DNA from: Alcaligenaceae bacterium SAGV5
GTDB taxonomy: Bacteria; Pseudomonadota; Gammaproteobacteria; Burkholderiales; Burkholderiaceae_B
NCBI GenBank assembly: GCA_009360345.1
Contig: SPDP01000006.1
Coordinates: 124,001-188,000 of the forward strand
Reading direction: 5' to 3'
DNA: 64,000 bases
The position numbers were made by a program, and so were the translations under genes. The notes under the pieces were generated by a model. The model did no database searches. It worked only from the letters and a program-made list of their open reading frames with translations, and had not been told where the DNA came from. Positions 7,606 through 16,943 of this stretch are shown piece after piece (within the stretch, counting starts at the first letter, position 1; each line of letters begins with the position of its first letter).

Positions 7606-8568
7606 TCATTCGGCGGTCATGCCCGCGGCGCGGATAATGCGCCCCCACTTCTCGGTGTCGATCGCCACCACCCGCGCGAGATCGTCCGGACCGCCGCTCA
7701 GGGGTTCGGCGCCGATGCTGCGCAGAAAGCGGGCCGTCTCGGGGCTGCCGGTGACCTTGAGCAGTGCGGCGCTCAAGGTCTTGCGCACGGCTTCGGGCGG
7801 ATTGGCGGGCAGGAAGATGCCGAACCATCCCCCCAGGTCGTAGCCTTTCACGCCGGCTTCGTCCATGGTGGGCACATCGGGCAAGGACGTGGGCCGCTTG
7901 CTGCCCGTGACCGCCAGCGCCTTCACGCGGCCCCCCTTGAGCTGGGGAATGGCCAGTGTCGCGTCGGCGAACAGGAAGCTCACCCGCCCCCCGATCAGAT
8001 CGGTCATGGCCGGCGGCACGCCCTTGTAGGGCACGTTGACGGCATCGACGCCGGCCAGCGTCTTGTAGAGTTCTCCGGCCACCTGTCCCGTGGCATTGCC
8101 GCTGGCCCACGAATACTTGCCGGGCTGGTCCTTGAGCATCTTGGTCAACTGCGCGACGTTGTCGACCTTGGTGTGTTCGGGCGCCACCAGCAGCACGAAC
8201 CCCAGGCTGGCCACCGTGCCCACCGGCGCGAAATCCTTGATGGGATCGAAGGGCAGCTTCTTGAACAGATGGACGTTGGCCGCATGGGTGGAGTTCGGCG
8301 TGAACAGGATGGTGTAGCCGTCGGCGGGCGCCTTGGCCACGAAGTCGGCGGCCAGGTTGCCGAGCGCGCCGGCCTTGTTTTCCACCACCACCGGCTGGCC
8401 GAGTTCCTTTTCCAATCCCGCGGCCACCTGGCGCGCGACATTGTCGATGCCGCTGCCCGCGGGATATCCCAGCAACATGCGCACGGGCCGCACGGGGTAG
8501 TCGGCGGCCAGGGCCGGCGCGCCGGCCAGCAGGGTGATCGCGGCAAACGCGGCAAGGCACTTCTTCAT
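7606..8568 (-). CDS. Bug/TctC-family periplasmic solute-binding protein
   Basis: A 320-residue Bug protein with signal peptide MKKCLAAFAAITLLAGAPAL and the mature motifs GYPAGSGIDNVAR, VVENKAGALGN and a VPYKGVPPA loop. The start at 8568 has AGAGGAG nine bases upstream; the longer frame upstream is out of character. The conserved Asp of the PxGGxxD-type loop is kept, although the loop reads AGSG here rather than PPGG. It is embedded in the CoA-ester operon between an enoyl-CoA hydratase and an SDR, so it probably binds the aromatic acid that the operon degrades. Confidence 0.9.
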   Translation of the reverse strand: MKKCLAAFAAITLLAGAPALAADYPVRPVRMLLGYPAGSGIDNVARQVAAGLEKELGQPVVVENKAGALGNLAADFVAKAPADGYTILFTPNSTHAANVHLFKKLPFDPIKDFAPVGTVASLGFVLLVAPEHTKVDNVAQLTKMLKDQPGKYSWASGNATGQVAGELYKTLAGVDAVNVPYKGVPPAMTDLIGGRVSFLFADATLAIPQLKGGRVKALAVTGSKRPTSLPDVPTMDEAGVKGYDLGGWFGIFLPANPPEAVRKTLSAALLKVTGSPETARFLRSIGAEPLSGGPDDLARVVAIDTEKWGRIIRAAGMTAE

Positions 8569-8597
8569 TGACTTCGTCTCCTCTGTAAAGCGTGTCG

Positions 8598-9332
8598 TCA
8601 CGCCGGCCGCTCGAACTTGGCCGATAGCGCGGTGCCGGACAAGTGCCCGGCGAGGCTGCTGGAGGTGCCGACCGGCAGTCCCGGCGCCAGCTCCATGAAT
8701 TGTTTGACCGCGCGCACCGTGACCGGGCTGCACTCCAGGATCGTGGCCGCGATGCGGTCAGCCCGCGACCGCAGCTCGGCGCGCGGCACGACCTCGCTGG
8801 CCAGACCGGCCTGCCAGGCCTCGCGGGCGCCAACCAGGTCCCGCGTCAGTACCATGCGCGCGATCGTCTTCATCGGCACCCGGCCGATCAGCGCCGACAT
8901 CACCAGGGCGGGAGGAATGTCGCGCTCCATCTCGGGAATCTGGAAGCTTGCGTCATCGGCGGCCAGCGTGATGTCGCACACGCCCGCCAGGGCGCAGCCG
9001 ACGCCATAGGCCTTGCCATGCACGACGGACAGCACCGGCACCGGCGCCATCTTGAGCGCGTCATACAGCGCGAGCGCCGGCATCGCCACATTGCGCCGCA
9101 GGGCCTCGCCGGTCGGCGTCGAGCCCGGCTTGGGCATGGGCGAGACCCGCCCGGCGCAAAAATCCTCGCCCTCGCCCGACACCCGGATCAAGCGGACCTG
9201 CTCGTCCAGGTTGGAGACGGCATCGATGATCAACTGCCCCATCTCGGCGCTCATGAGATTGCCGTTCCCGGGGGTGTTCAACACGATGTCCAGCAGGCCC
9301 GAATGGCTGCGGACCAATACCGGTTCGCTCAT
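8598..9332 (-). CDS. Enoyl-CoA hydratase/isomerase family protein
   Basis: A 244-residue crotonase-fold protein. The first oxyanion-hole segment is DFCAGRVS and the second is HGKAYGVGCALAGVCDITLAA, both in the expected order. A glutamate-containing segment, FQIPEMERDIPPAL, stands where catalytic acids usually lie. It starts inside the stop of the molybdenum-hydroxylase large subunit (ATGA overlap), so translation is coupled. It should hydrate or isomerise a CoA thioester in the cytoplasm. It is clearly different from the hydratase/lyase at 16944, so it may catalyse a second step of the same route or serve a different substrate. Confidence 0.85.
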   Translation of the reverse strand: MSEPVLVRSHSGLLDIVLNTPGNGNLMSAEMGQLIIDAVSNLDEQVRLIRVSGEGEDFCAGRVSPMPKPGSTPTGEALRRNVAMPALALYDALKMAPVPVLSVVHGKAYGVGCALAGVCDITLAADDASFQIPEMERDIPPALVMSALIGRVPMKTIARMVLTRDLVGAREAWQAGLASEVVPRAELRSRADRIAATILECSPVTVRAVKQFMELAPGLPVGTSSSLAGHLSGTALSAKFERPA

Positions 9333-11689
9333 GGCTGTACTCCCTGTGCGCGTTGTATGGCCGACCAGATCGCGGAGGGGGTGGCCGGCATGGGCAGTTC
9401 CTCTTGCGTGATGCCGCGCAGCGCGTCGGCCAGCGCGTTGAAAATGGCGGCCGTGGCCGGCGTGATGCCGCTCTCGCCGCCGCCCTTGACCCCCAGCGCG
9501 TTGCCGTGGGTGCGGTCCTCGGTCAGTTCCACGTCGAAGCGCCGCGGGATCGCTCCCGCGCGCGCCACGCCGTAGTCCATGTACGAACCGCTGAAGATCT
9601 GTCCGCTTTCCGGATCGACGTGGTAGTCCTCGAGAAAGGCCTGCCCTATGCCCTGCGCCAGGCCGCCATGCACCTGGCCTTCGACGATGAGCGGATTGAT
9701 CGGGCGTCCGACGTCGTCGATGGACGTATAGCGCACGATCTCCACGTCGCCGGTCTCGGGATCGATCTCCAGTTCGCAGACCGCCGTGCCCGTGGGATGG
9801 GCGGCGATGCGCCCATTGAACTCGGCGTCGACGTAAAAGCGGCGCTCTTCCGGATGACCGGGAATGCCCTCGCGCCCGATATGGGCCGCGATCTCGCCCA
9901 GGCCGGCCACGCGCTGCCCGGCCGGGTCGCGCACGCGGCCGTCCTCGTAACGCAGGTCCTGAACCTGAACGCCCCACATCGATGCCGCGGCCGACAGCGC
10001 CATGGACCGCAGGCGCTCGCCGGCCTGCAACAGCAGATGCCCCACCAGGCGCATGGAACGGTCCGAATGCGAACCGCCCCCCACCTTGACGAAGCACGAA
10101 TCGCCGGTGCGCATGGTGATGGCCTCGAACGGCACGCCCAGTTCGTCGGCCAGCACCTGCACGAAGCTGGTCTCGTGCCCCTGCCCCGTGCTTTGCGTGC
10201 CGACCACGAAATCGACATGGCCATCGGTGCCCAGGGTGATCTCGATCCGCTCGCGCGGCGCACCCACCGGCGACTCCACATAATTGGCCAGCCCCGTGCC
10301 CAGCAATTTGCCGCGCGCGCGCGCATCGTGTTTGCGCTGCCCGGCCTCGCTCCACTGCGATACCACCAGGGCCCGCTCCATGTTGGCGGCGAAGCCGCCG
10401 CTGTCGTAGGTCAGCCCCATGGGACTGTGGTACGGCATCTGCGTCGGCTGGATGAGATTGCGCCGGCGCAATTCGATGCGGTCCATGCCCATCTCGTCGG
10501 CGGCGATGTCCAGCATGCGTTCCATCACGTGCGTGGCTTCCGGACGGCCCGCGCCCCGATAAGGACCGGTGGGCGGCGTGTTCGTCAGCACCGCGGACAG
10601 CAGCGCCGTGGCCGCGGGCACGTGGTAGACCGTGGTCATGATGCGCGAGCCGTTCGCCAGGGGCACATACGACACGGTATGGGCGCCGATGTTTCCGACG
10701 ATCTCGTTGTCTATGCCCAGGATGCGCCCTTCCGCATCGAATGCGATGGCCGCCCGTATGACCTGGTCGCGCCCCTGGTAGTCCGACAGGAAGGCTTCGT
10801 TGCGGTCGCTGGTCCACTTCACCGGCTGCCCGACCCGACGCGCGGCCCAGAGCACCGCGAGCTGATCGGGATTCACGCAGCTGCGCGGACCGAAGCCGCC
10901 GCCCACGTCTGGTGACACCACCCGCAATTTCGCCGGGGATATCCCCAATGCATCGGCGATGCACATCTGCTGGCGCGTCACGCCCTGGCTACCCGAGATC
11001 AGCAGGTATTCGCCTGAGCCTTCGTCGAAGCTGCCCAGCGCCGAGCGCGGTTCCATCTGGCAATTGACGATGCGGCTGTTGCGAAACTCCCGGCGCACGA
11101 CGCGATGGGCGCGGGCAAACGCCTCGCGCACCGCGGCCTCGTCGCCCACCCGGGCCTGGAAGCACAGGTTGCGCGGAGCGCCGTCCCACAATTGCGGCGC
11201 CCCTTCGTCCATGGCCTGCACCGCGTCCACCACGGCCGGCAGGGGATCGTAGTCGATCAGCACCATTTCGCAGGCGTCGCGCGCCTCGCGCATGCTGCGG
11301 GCCACCACCAGCACCACCGGCTCGCCGACGTGGCGCACGCGGTCCACCACCAAGGGCAGATGCCGCTGGTTGAAAATGCTGCCGGTCAGCGAATGCTGAA
11401 AGGCACGCTCCTTGAAGGCCACGGCGTCGGCGGGATTGGGAATGTGGTCCATGCCGCGCAAGCCGTCGTCCAGGTAATCCTGGCCGCGCAGCACGGCGAT
11501 CACCCCGGGCGCCTGCGATGCCGCCTCGATGTCGATGCCACGGATGACGGCATGGGCATGGGTGGACCGCACGAACGCGCCGTAGGCCTGGCCGGGCAGA
11601 TTCACGTCGTCGGTATAGCGGCCCTGGCCCCGCACCAGCCGCTGGTCTTCGGCGCGCGGACGCGGCTGGCCGACCAATCGGCTATCCAT
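9329..11689 (-). CDS. Molybdenum hydroxylase large subunit (CoxL/xanthine dehydrogenase family)
   Basis: A 786-residue molybdopterin-cytosine-dinucleotide-type subunit. The N-terminal aldehyde-oxidase a/b hammerhead domain begins at GQPRPRAEDQRLVRGQGRYT. GGGFGPRSC and PYRGAGRPEA (near residue 375) lie in the Mo-binding half, and the active-site Glu is in GGGESGITPATAAIFNA (near residue 740). The loop reads YRGAGR, not the AYRCSFR of true (form I) CO dehydrogenase, so CO oxidation is unlikely. Such enzymes hydroxylate aldehydes or N-heterocycles with water as oxygen donor. It starts at 11689, overlapping the iron-sulfur gene by eight bases. In this operon an aldehyde or aromatic substrate is plausible (inference). 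Confidence 0.88.
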   Translation of the reverse strand: MDSRLVGQPRPRAEDQRLVRGQGRYTDDVNLPGQAYGAFVRSTHAHAVIRGIDIEAASQAPGVIAVLRGQDYLDDGLRGMDHIPNPADAVAFKERAFQHSLTGSIFNQRHLPLVVDRVRHVGEPVVLVVARSMREARDACEMVLIDYDPLPAVVDAVQAMDEGAPQLWDGAPRNLCFQARVGDEAAVREAFARAHRVVRREFRNSRIVNCQMEPRSALGSFDEGSGEYLLISGSQGVTRQQMCIADALGISPAKLRVVSPDVGGGFGPRSCVNPDQLAVLWAARRVGQPVKWTSDRNEAFLSDYQGRDQVIRAAIAFDAEGRILGIDNEIVGNIGAHTVSYVPLANGSRIMTTVYHVPAATALLSAVLTNTPPTGPYRGAGRPEATHVMERMLDIAADEMGMDRIELRRRNLIQPTQMPYHSPMGLTYDSGGFAANMERALVVSQWSEAGQRKHDARARGKLLGTGLANYVESPVGAPRERIEITLGTDGHVDFVVGTQSTGQGHETSFVQVLADELGVPFEAITMRTGDSCFVKVGGGSHSDRSMRLVGHLLLQAGERLRSMALSAAASMWGVQVQDLRYEDGRVRDPAGQRVAGLGEIAAHIGREGIPGHPEERRFYVDAEFNGRIAAHPTGTAVCELEIDPETGDVEIVRYTSIDDVGRPINPLIVEGQVHGGLAQGIGQAFLEDYHVDPESGQIFSGSYMDYGVARAGAIPRRFDVELTEDRTHGNALGVKGGGESGITPATAAIFNALADALRGITQEELPMPATPSAIWSAIQRAQGVQP

Positions 11690-12179
11690 GCTGCCTCCCG
11701 ACGGGCTTGCCCGCTTCGATACGGGCATGGGCCGCGTGCTTGACCGCCTCGATGATGTTGACGTAGCCGGTGCAGCGGCAGATGTTTCCTTCCAGGGCGC
11801 GATGGATCCGCTCATCGTCCAGCGAACCATCGGTGTCCAGGTAGTAGTCGATCGCCATCATCATGCCCGGCGTACAGAAACCGCATTGCAGGCCATGGCA
11901 GGCAACGAAAGCCGCCGGCACCTCGCCCAGTTGCTGCGGCGTCGACAACCCTTCCACGGTCAGCACCTCGCCGCCGCTGGCCTGCGCGGCCAGCACCGTG
12001 CACGACTTGACCGCGGCGCCGTCGAGCTTGACCGTGCATGCGCCGCACTGGCTGGTATCGCAGCCGACGTGGGTGCCGGTCAGGCCCAGTTCGCCGCGCA
12101 GCAGCTCCACCAGCAGGGTGCGGTCATCCACCTCGCGGCTCGTCGCCACGCCATTGACGCGCAGTTCCACACGACTCAT
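11682..12179 (-). CDS. Molybdenum hydroxylase [2Fe-2S] small subunit (CoxS type)
   Basis: A 165-residue subunit with all eight ligands for two [2Fe-2S] clusters: Cys40, 45, 48 and 60 in the plant-ferredoxin-like half (GCDTSQCGACTV) and Cys99, 102, 134 and 136 in the helical half (CGFCTPG, CRCTGY). It passes electrons between the molybdenum site and the FAD subunit. It overlaps the CoxG-like gene upstream (ATG at 12179 inside that gene's last codons) and the large subunit downstream. The length is normal. Confidence 0.93.
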   Translation of the reverse strand: MSRVELRVNGVATSREVDDRTLLVELLRGELGLTGTHVGCDTSQCGACTVKLDGAAVKSCTVLAAQASGGEVLTVEGLSTPQQLGEVPAAFVACHGLQCGFCTPGMMMAIDYYLDTDGSLDDERIHRALEGNICRCTGYVNIIEAVKHAAHARIEAGKPVGRQHG

Positions 12180-12631
12180 GGCGCGACCTTCTCTTCCACC
12201 TTGACGCTGAAGCGTTCGAAGAACTGGGCCGCCATCTTGTTGGCGACCGAGCCCACCAGCCGCGCGCCGATCTGCGCGAGCTTGCCGCCGACCTGGGCCT
12301 GGGCCACGTAGGTCAGTACCGTGCCCTCCCCGTCTTCGGCCAATTCGACGTCGGCCACCATCTTCCCGAAGCCGGCGATGCCGCCGTCGCCCTGGCCGAT
12401 GATGCGATAGCCCTGCGGCGCGCGCTTGTCCGCGATACTCAGGGTTCCCTTGAAGCGTGCCTTCACCGGGCCGATCGCGGCCACCACCACGGCGGCGTAT
12501 TCGTCCTGCGCCTCGCCGGCGTTGAATGACTCGCAGCCAGGCACGCATGCCTGCAGGATTTCCGGGGTGTTCAGGTATTCCCACACCCGTTCACGGGGCG
12601 CCCGCAGCGTATGCGATCCTTTCAGTTCCAT
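12176..12631 (-). CDS. CoxG-type SRPBCC accessory protein
   Basis: A 151-residue START/SRPBCC-fold protein beginning MELKGSHTLRAPRERVWEYLNTPEIL, the N-terminus of CoxG proteins. In CO dehydrogenase operons CoxG helps anchor or mature the molybdenum enzyme at the membrane. No transmembrane segment is visible here and the protein stops near residue 151, shorter than CoxG versions that carry a C-terminal anchor, so it may act in assembly only. It is coupled by overlap to the iron-sulfur subunit. Confidence 0.85.
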   Translation of the reverse strand: MELKGSHTLRAPRERVWEYLNTPEILQACVPGCESFNAGEAQDEYAAVVVAAIGPVKARFKGTLSIADKRAPQGYRIIGQGDGGIAGFGKMVADVELAEDGEGTVLTYVAQAQVGGKLAQIGARLVGSVANKMAAQFFERFSVKVEEKVAP

Positions 12632-12674
12632 GACTTCTCCACCTTGCTCGGCCTCGCTCCGGGCCGTCCACGAT

Positions 12675-13466
12675 TCAAGATAATTGCGCCCAGGCGCGCC
12701 GCGCCATCACCCGCACCAGGTTGGCGCGATAGGCGGCGCTGCCCGCGCGGTCCTCGTTCAGTTCATCGGCATCCAGGGGAACCGTGGCCAGCGCCCCGGC
12801 GTCGCCGCTGGCCAGCGCCGCCTCCGCCTCGTGCCAGCGGAATACACAGGGCCCGGCCCCGGTCACCGCCACCCGCACGCCCTGCGCGGTATCGGCGACG
12901 AACACGCCCGTTACCGCATAGCCCGTGGCCTTGTGGCGATACTTGGCATAAGCGCTGCGGCGGGGAATGGGAAATTCGAAGCCCACGATGATCTCGCCCG
13001 GGGCCAGCGCGGTTTCGAACATGCCGGTAAAGAAATCATCGGCGGCGATGCGCCGCTGGCTGCTTATCACGGTCGCCCCCAGCCCCAGCACGGCGGCCGG
13101 ATAGTCGGCGGAGGGATCGTTGTTGGCCACGGATCCGCCCATGGTGCCGCGGTTGCGCACCTGCGGATCGGCGATCAGGCCTGCCAGGGCAGCCAGGCCC
13201 GGAATGGCCTCGTCCACCAGGGCCGATTCGGCCACCTGCGCGTGACGCGTGGCGGCACCGATTTTCAGCATGTCGCCGTCGCGCGAGATGCCTTGCAACT
13301 CCGGCAGGCGCGTCAGGTCCACCAGGTGCGAAGGCGCCGCCAGCCGCTGCTTGAGCGTGGGCACCAGGGTCATGCCGCCCGACAGGGGGCGGGCTTCGGG
13401 CTCGCGGGCCAGGCAGTCCAGCGCTTCCTGCAAGGTGGCCGGACGCACATAGCTCAGGGGGTACAC
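12675..13466 (-). CDS. Molybdenum hydroxylase FAD-binding subunit (CoxM type)
   Basis: A 263-residue subunit with the PCMH-type FAD motifs ARPLSGGMTLVPTLKQR (near residue 30) and GTMGGSVANNDPSADYPAA (near residue 108). The C-terminal CO-dehydrogenase flavoprotein domain follows. It relays electrons from the iron-sulfur subunit to an acceptor. The start is GTG at 13466, five bases after GGAG; the ATG two bases earlier is in another frame. A 141-bp gap with two inverted repeats separates it from the acyl-CoA dehydrogenase, so the Mo-hydroxylase genes may have their own promoter. Confidence 0.9.
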   Translation of the reverse strand: MYPLSYVRPATLQEALDCLAREPEARPLSGGMTLVPTLKQRLAAPSHLVDLTRLPELQGISRDGDMLKIGAATRHAQVAESALVDEAIPGLAALAGLIADPQVRNRGTMGGSVANNDPSADYPAAVLGLGATVISSQRRIAADDFFTGMFETALAPGEIIVGFEFPIPRRSAYAKYRHKATGYAVTGVFVADTAQGVRVAVTGAGPCVFRWHEAEAALASGDAGALATVPLDADELNEDRAGSAAYRANLVRVMARRAWAQLS

Positions 13467-13539
13467 ATTGTCTCCGTCATTCTCGTGGGCGGCCGCGACA
13501 TACCGCGCCGCCTGATCCCCGCTAACTGTAGAAGAAACC

Positions 13540-13602
13540 TCGCAAAGGCTGAAACACGGGTTTGCGATGGTCTCACAAACATTTTCGATAAGTCGCGAAA
13601 AT
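13540..13602. promoter_or_regulatory. Two inverted repeats in an intra-operon gap
   Basis: TCGCAAA (13540-13546) and TTTGCGA (13561-13567) form a perfect 7-bp inverted repeat with a 14-base spacer. ATTTTCG (13581-13587) and CGAAAAT (13596-13602) form another. They lie in the 141-bp gap upstream of the molybdenum-hydroxylase genes and may be a regulator site or, for the second, a weak terminator of the acyl-CoA dehydrogenase transcript. Confidence 0.4.
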
Positions 13603-13607
13603 GGCGC

Positions 13608-14771
13608 TCAATCCTGGTAGCGCTTGAGCATGGTACGCGCGATCACCAGTTGCAGGACCTGGCTGGTACCTTCGTAGATGCGCAGCGCCCGGGCATCGCG
13701 GTACAGGCGTTCGACGTTGTATTCGGCCACATAGCCGGAGCCGCCGTGGATCTGCAGGGCGCGGTCGGCGATGCGCGACAGCGCCTCCGAGCAGAAATAC
13801 TTGGCGGCCGCGGCCTGGTTGCGCACATCTTCTCCGCGCGCCAGGGCCTGGCCCGCCTGCATCACCAGCGCGTGTCCGGCCAGGTATTCGGTTTCGGAAT
13901 CGGCCAGCATGGCCTGCACCAGTTGGAATTCGGCGATGGGCTGGCCGAACTGCTTGCGCTGCAGGGCGTAGCGCGCCGCCTCGTCGATCAGCCGGCGCGC
14001 CATGCCCAGCCCCGAAGCCGCCACGCTGATGCGGCCGTGATCCAGCACCTGCATGGCGGTCCTGAAGCCCTGCCCCAGCGCGGACTCGCCGCCTATCACG
14101 TTGGATACCGGCACCCGCACGTTCTCGAAGATCACGTCGCTGATGGGCGAGCCGCGCTGGCCCAGCTTCTTCTCGGACTTGCCTACGTGCAGCCCCGGGG
14201 TATCGCGATCGACCAGAATGGCGCTGATGCCGGCCGCGCCCGGCCGGGACGGGTCGGTGCGCGCCATGACGGTAAAGACATGGGCACGCGTGGCGTTGGT
14301 GATGAAACGCTTGGTGCCGTTGATGACCAGCATGTCGCCGTCCCGCTCGGCACGCGTCCTCAGGCTGGCCGCGTCCGAACCGGCGTCGGGTTCGGTCAGG
14401 CAGAATGCCGCGCGCAGCTCGCCGCTGGCCAGGCCCGGCAGATACTTCTGCTTCTGCTCCTCGGTGCCGGCCAGCACCAGGCCCTTGCTGCCTATGCCCA
14501 CGTTGGGCCAGAACACCAGCCGGAAGGCCGGCGAGGTATAGCTGAAGGCCATCTGCACCTGCAATTCCTGCATCAGGTCCAGCTCGCAGCCCCCGTAGGC
14601 TTCGGGAATCCCCAGGCCGAACAGGCCCATTTCCTTCATCTCTTCGATGACTTCGGGCGGCACTTCCTCCTTTTCCTCCACCTGCCGCTCCAGCGGCATC
14701 AGGCGTTGGCGGATGAAGCGCTCGACCGTGTCCATCAACTGAGGAAAAGTCTCGCTATCGAATGACGACAT
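13608..14771 (-). CDS. Acyl-CoA dehydrogenase
   Basis: A 387-residue protein of normal family length. It shows FAD/substrate signatures FCLTEPDAGSDAAS (near residue 122) and KRFITNA (near 153), the QVLDHGRISVAASGLGMARR region and the C-terminal catalytic Glu in RIYEGTSQ (near residue 366). It forms the 2,3-double bond of an acyl-CoA, passing electrons to ETF. Good ribosome site GGAG seven bases before the start. It follows the acyl-CoA synthetase by 30 bases. In this operon it may desaturate a phenylpropanoyl-CoA to the cinnamoyl-CoA used by the hydratase/lyase (inference). Confidence 0.92.
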   Translation of the reverse strand: MSSFDSETFPQLMDTVERFIRQRLMPLERQVEEKEEVPPEVIEEMKEMGLFGLGIPEAYGGCELDLMQELQVQMAFSYTSPAFRLVFWPNVGIGSKGLVLAGTEEQKQKYLPGLASGELRAAFCLTEPDAGSDAASLRTRAERDGDMLVINGTKRFITNATRAHVFTVMARTDPSRPGAAGISAILVDRDTPGLHVGKSEKKLGQRGSPISDVIFENVRVPVSNVIGGESALGQGFRTAMQVLDHGRISVAASGLGMARRLIDEAARYALQRKQFGQPIAEFQLVQAMLADSETEYLAGHALVMQAGQALARGEDVRNQAAAAKYFCSEALSRIADRALQIHGGSGYVAEYNVERLYRDARALRIYEGTSQVLQLVIARTMLKRYQD

Positions 14772-14801
14772 AAGATTGCTCTCCGTGGAAGCACGGCGCC
14801 C

Positions 14802-16922
14802 TCAGGGCGCCGGCGCCGCGTCCATGATGAACAGCGCGTCCAGGGCCACGACGCCCTGGCCGGCCGGCAAGGCGATCAACGGATTGATGTCGATCTCCGC
14901 GATCCCGGGGTTGGCCAGCATCAAGGCGGACAGGCGCCGCACCACGGCCGCGACCGCCGCCACGTCCACCGGCGGCGCGCCGCGCAGGCCGGACAATAGC
15001 CTGGCGCCCTTCAGCCGCTCCAGTTCACGCACGATCTGCGCCTCGGTCAGGTCGGGCGGCAAGAGGCGCACGTCGTGCAAGGCCTCGATCCATATCCCGC
15101 CCAGCCCCACCAGCGTCACCACGCCCCAATTGGGATCGCGGCGCCCGCCCACCACCAGCTCCAGGCCGGGGCTGGACATGGCCTCGACCAGCATGCCGTC
15201 CAGCGCGATATCCGGGCAATGCCGGGCCACCGAGGACTGGATGCGCTGCCACGCATCGCCCAGCGCCTGGGCATCGCGCAGGTTGACCGCCACCCCGCCC
15301 ACGTCGCTCTTGTGCATGAGCGTATCGGCCTGCGCCTTGAGCACCACCGGATAGCCGATCTCGCGCGCCAGCGCCTCGGCTTCGGCCGGTGTGCGGGCCA
15401 GCCCGCCCCTGGGCGTGGAGATGCCCAGTTCGCGCAGCCATTGCTTGCCTTTGAACTCGGCCAGCGGCCCCGGCCGGAGATCGTCGCGGCGCAGGCCGGC
15501 TTGCGCCCCGCTGCGCTCGGCCGCCTCGGCATGCAGGCGTCCGTAGCGGTGTACATGGGCCATGGCACGCATGGCGCGGTCGGGCGACCGCAGGAACGGC
15601 ATGCCGCTCGCATGGACCCGCTCCAGGAATTCGCCGCCCAGCGGGCCGCTGTCGCCCATGATGACGAAGCACACCGGCTTGCGCGATGCCTGCATCACCG
15701 GCAGCAGCGAATCCGCCTTGGCCAGTTGCTGCGCGGGCGAGCCGCCCATCAGCGGCATGATCAGGCTGCCCACGCCGGGATCGTCCAGGATGGCCTGCGC
15801 CGACAGCCCGAAGATCTCCGGCTTCTGCATGCCGATCGCCGTCAGGTCCAGCGGATTGTCGGGCGCCATGAAGTCCGGCAGGATCTGCGACAAGGCCTGC
15901 ATCGTGGCGGGCTGGAAATCGGCCAGTTGCAGGCCGATGTCTTCGCAGAAATCCAGCGCCAGTCCGCGCAGGGCGCCCGAGTTCGACGCCACCGCCGCCC
16001 GGCCTTCGGTCACGGGCCGCGGGTAGCGCGCCAGGATGGCCGTCACATCGAACATTTCGTCCATGCTGTCGACCACCACCACGCCTTCGCGCTCGACCAG
16101 CGTGCGCATGACCTGGTGATCGCCCGCCAACGCGCCCGTGTGCGACTTGGCCGCCTCGCGGGCGCGCTGGCTGCGGCCCGGGTGCATCAACACGATGGGC
16201 TTGCCCAGCTCGCGCGCGCGGCGCGCCACGCGCAGGAATTCGGCCGGCTTGCGCAGCATTTCGACGAACACCGCGAAGGCATCGACGTCGGGCGCGTCGA
16301 CCAGCGCGGACAGGAAGTCCTCCGCGCCCAGCACCGCTTCGTTGCCGGTCGAGATCGAGAACGAGACGCCCAGCCCGCGTCCCAGGAACGCCTGGCGCAA
16401 GTTGCCGTTCATCGCCCCGCTCTGGGCCACGATGCCTATGCGCGGACCGGTGCGGACCGGCGCCGGCTGCACCGGTTCGAACGTAAGCGGAACGGCATCG
16501 GCGAAGTTGATGAAACCCAGGCAGTTGGGCCCCAGGACGGCCACGCCATGGCGCTGCGCGATGGCGGCCATGGTTTCTTGCGCGGCCCGGCCTTCGTCGC
16601 CCATTTCGGCAAAGCCCGAGGCGAACACCACCGCCGCGCCCACGCCCCGGCGCCCGCAGGCCGCGACCGAATCGGCCACCGCCACCTGCGGCACCACCAG
16701 CACGGCCACGTCCACGCCTTCCGGCAGTTCATCGATGGACTTGAAACAACGGATGCCGTTGACCTCGTCCCGGCTGCGGCTGACCAGATGCAGTTGCCCG
16801 GCATAACCGAAGCGCTGCAGGTTGGCCAGCAGCAGGCCGCTGACCGAACCCGGTTCGGGCGAAGCGCCGACCACGGCGATCGACTTGGGCCGCAGCAGGC
16901 GGTCCAGAGCGAATGAAGACAT
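14802..16922 (-). CDS. NDP-forming acyl-CoA synthetase (acetate-CoA ligase family, FerA-like)
   Basis: A 706-residue single-chain enzyme. Residues 1-140 form a CoA-binding Rossmann domain (IAVVGASPEPGSV). The middle holds the succinyl-CoA-ligase-like domains with the phosphohistidine motif KSHTGALAGD (near residue 265). The C-terminal part is an ATP-grasp domain (GYPVVLKAQADTLMHKSDVGGV). This family includes ADP-forming acetyl-CoA synthetases, pimeloyl-CoA synthetase and, to my knowledge, the feruloyl-CoA synthetase FerA of Sphingobium SYK-6, of about the same size. Its place directly behind the hydratase/lyase gene makes an aromatic-acid-activating role likely. This is a context argument, not a proof. 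Confidence 0.85.
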   Translation of the reverse strand: MSSFALDRLLRPKSIAVVGASPEPGSVSGLLLANLQRFGYAGQLHLVSRSRDEVNGIRCFKSIDELPEGVDVAVLVVPQVAVADSVAACGRRGVGAAVVFASGFAEMGDEGRAAQETMAAIAQRHGVAVLGPNCLGFINFADAVPLTFEPVQPAPVRTGPRIGIVAQSGAMNGNLRQAFLGRGLGVSFSISTGNEAVLGAEDFLSALVDAPDVDAFAVFVEMLRKPAEFLRVARRARELGKPIVLMHPGRSQRAREAAKSHTGALAGDHQVMRTLVEREGVVVVDSMDEMFDVTAILARYPRPVTEGRAAVASNSGALRGLALDFCEDIGLQLADFQPATMQALSQILPDFMAPDNPLDLTAIGMQKPEIFGLSAQAILDDPGVGSLIMPLMGGSPAQQLAKADSLLPVMQASRKPVCFVIMGDSGPLGGEFLERVHASGMPFLRSPDRAMRAMAHVHRYGRLHAEAAERSGAQAGLRRDDLRPGPLAEFKGKQWLRELGISTPRGGLARTPAEAEALAREIGYPVVLKAQADTLMHKSDVGGVAVNLRDAQALGDAWQRIQSSVARHCPDIALDGMLVEAMSSPGLELVVGGRRDPNWGVVTLVGLGGIWIEALHDVRLLPPDLTEAQIVRELERLKGARLLSGLRGAPPVDVAAVAAVVRRLSALMLANPGIAEIDINPLIALPAGQGVVALDALFIMDAAPAP

Positions 16923-16943
16923 GCGATACCCCTTCGTGCCGTC

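Noticed and set aside
9329..11689. CO dehydrogenase (coxL) interpretation
   Set aside because: The active-site loop reads YRGAGR rather than the AYRCSFR of form I CO dehydrogenase, and the operon partners act on CoA esters and aldehydes.
12684..14765. 693-codon plus-strand frame over CoxM and acyl-CoA dehydrogenase
   Set aside because: It is the mirror of the real minus-strand genes, and shows none of the composition or motifs of a protein.
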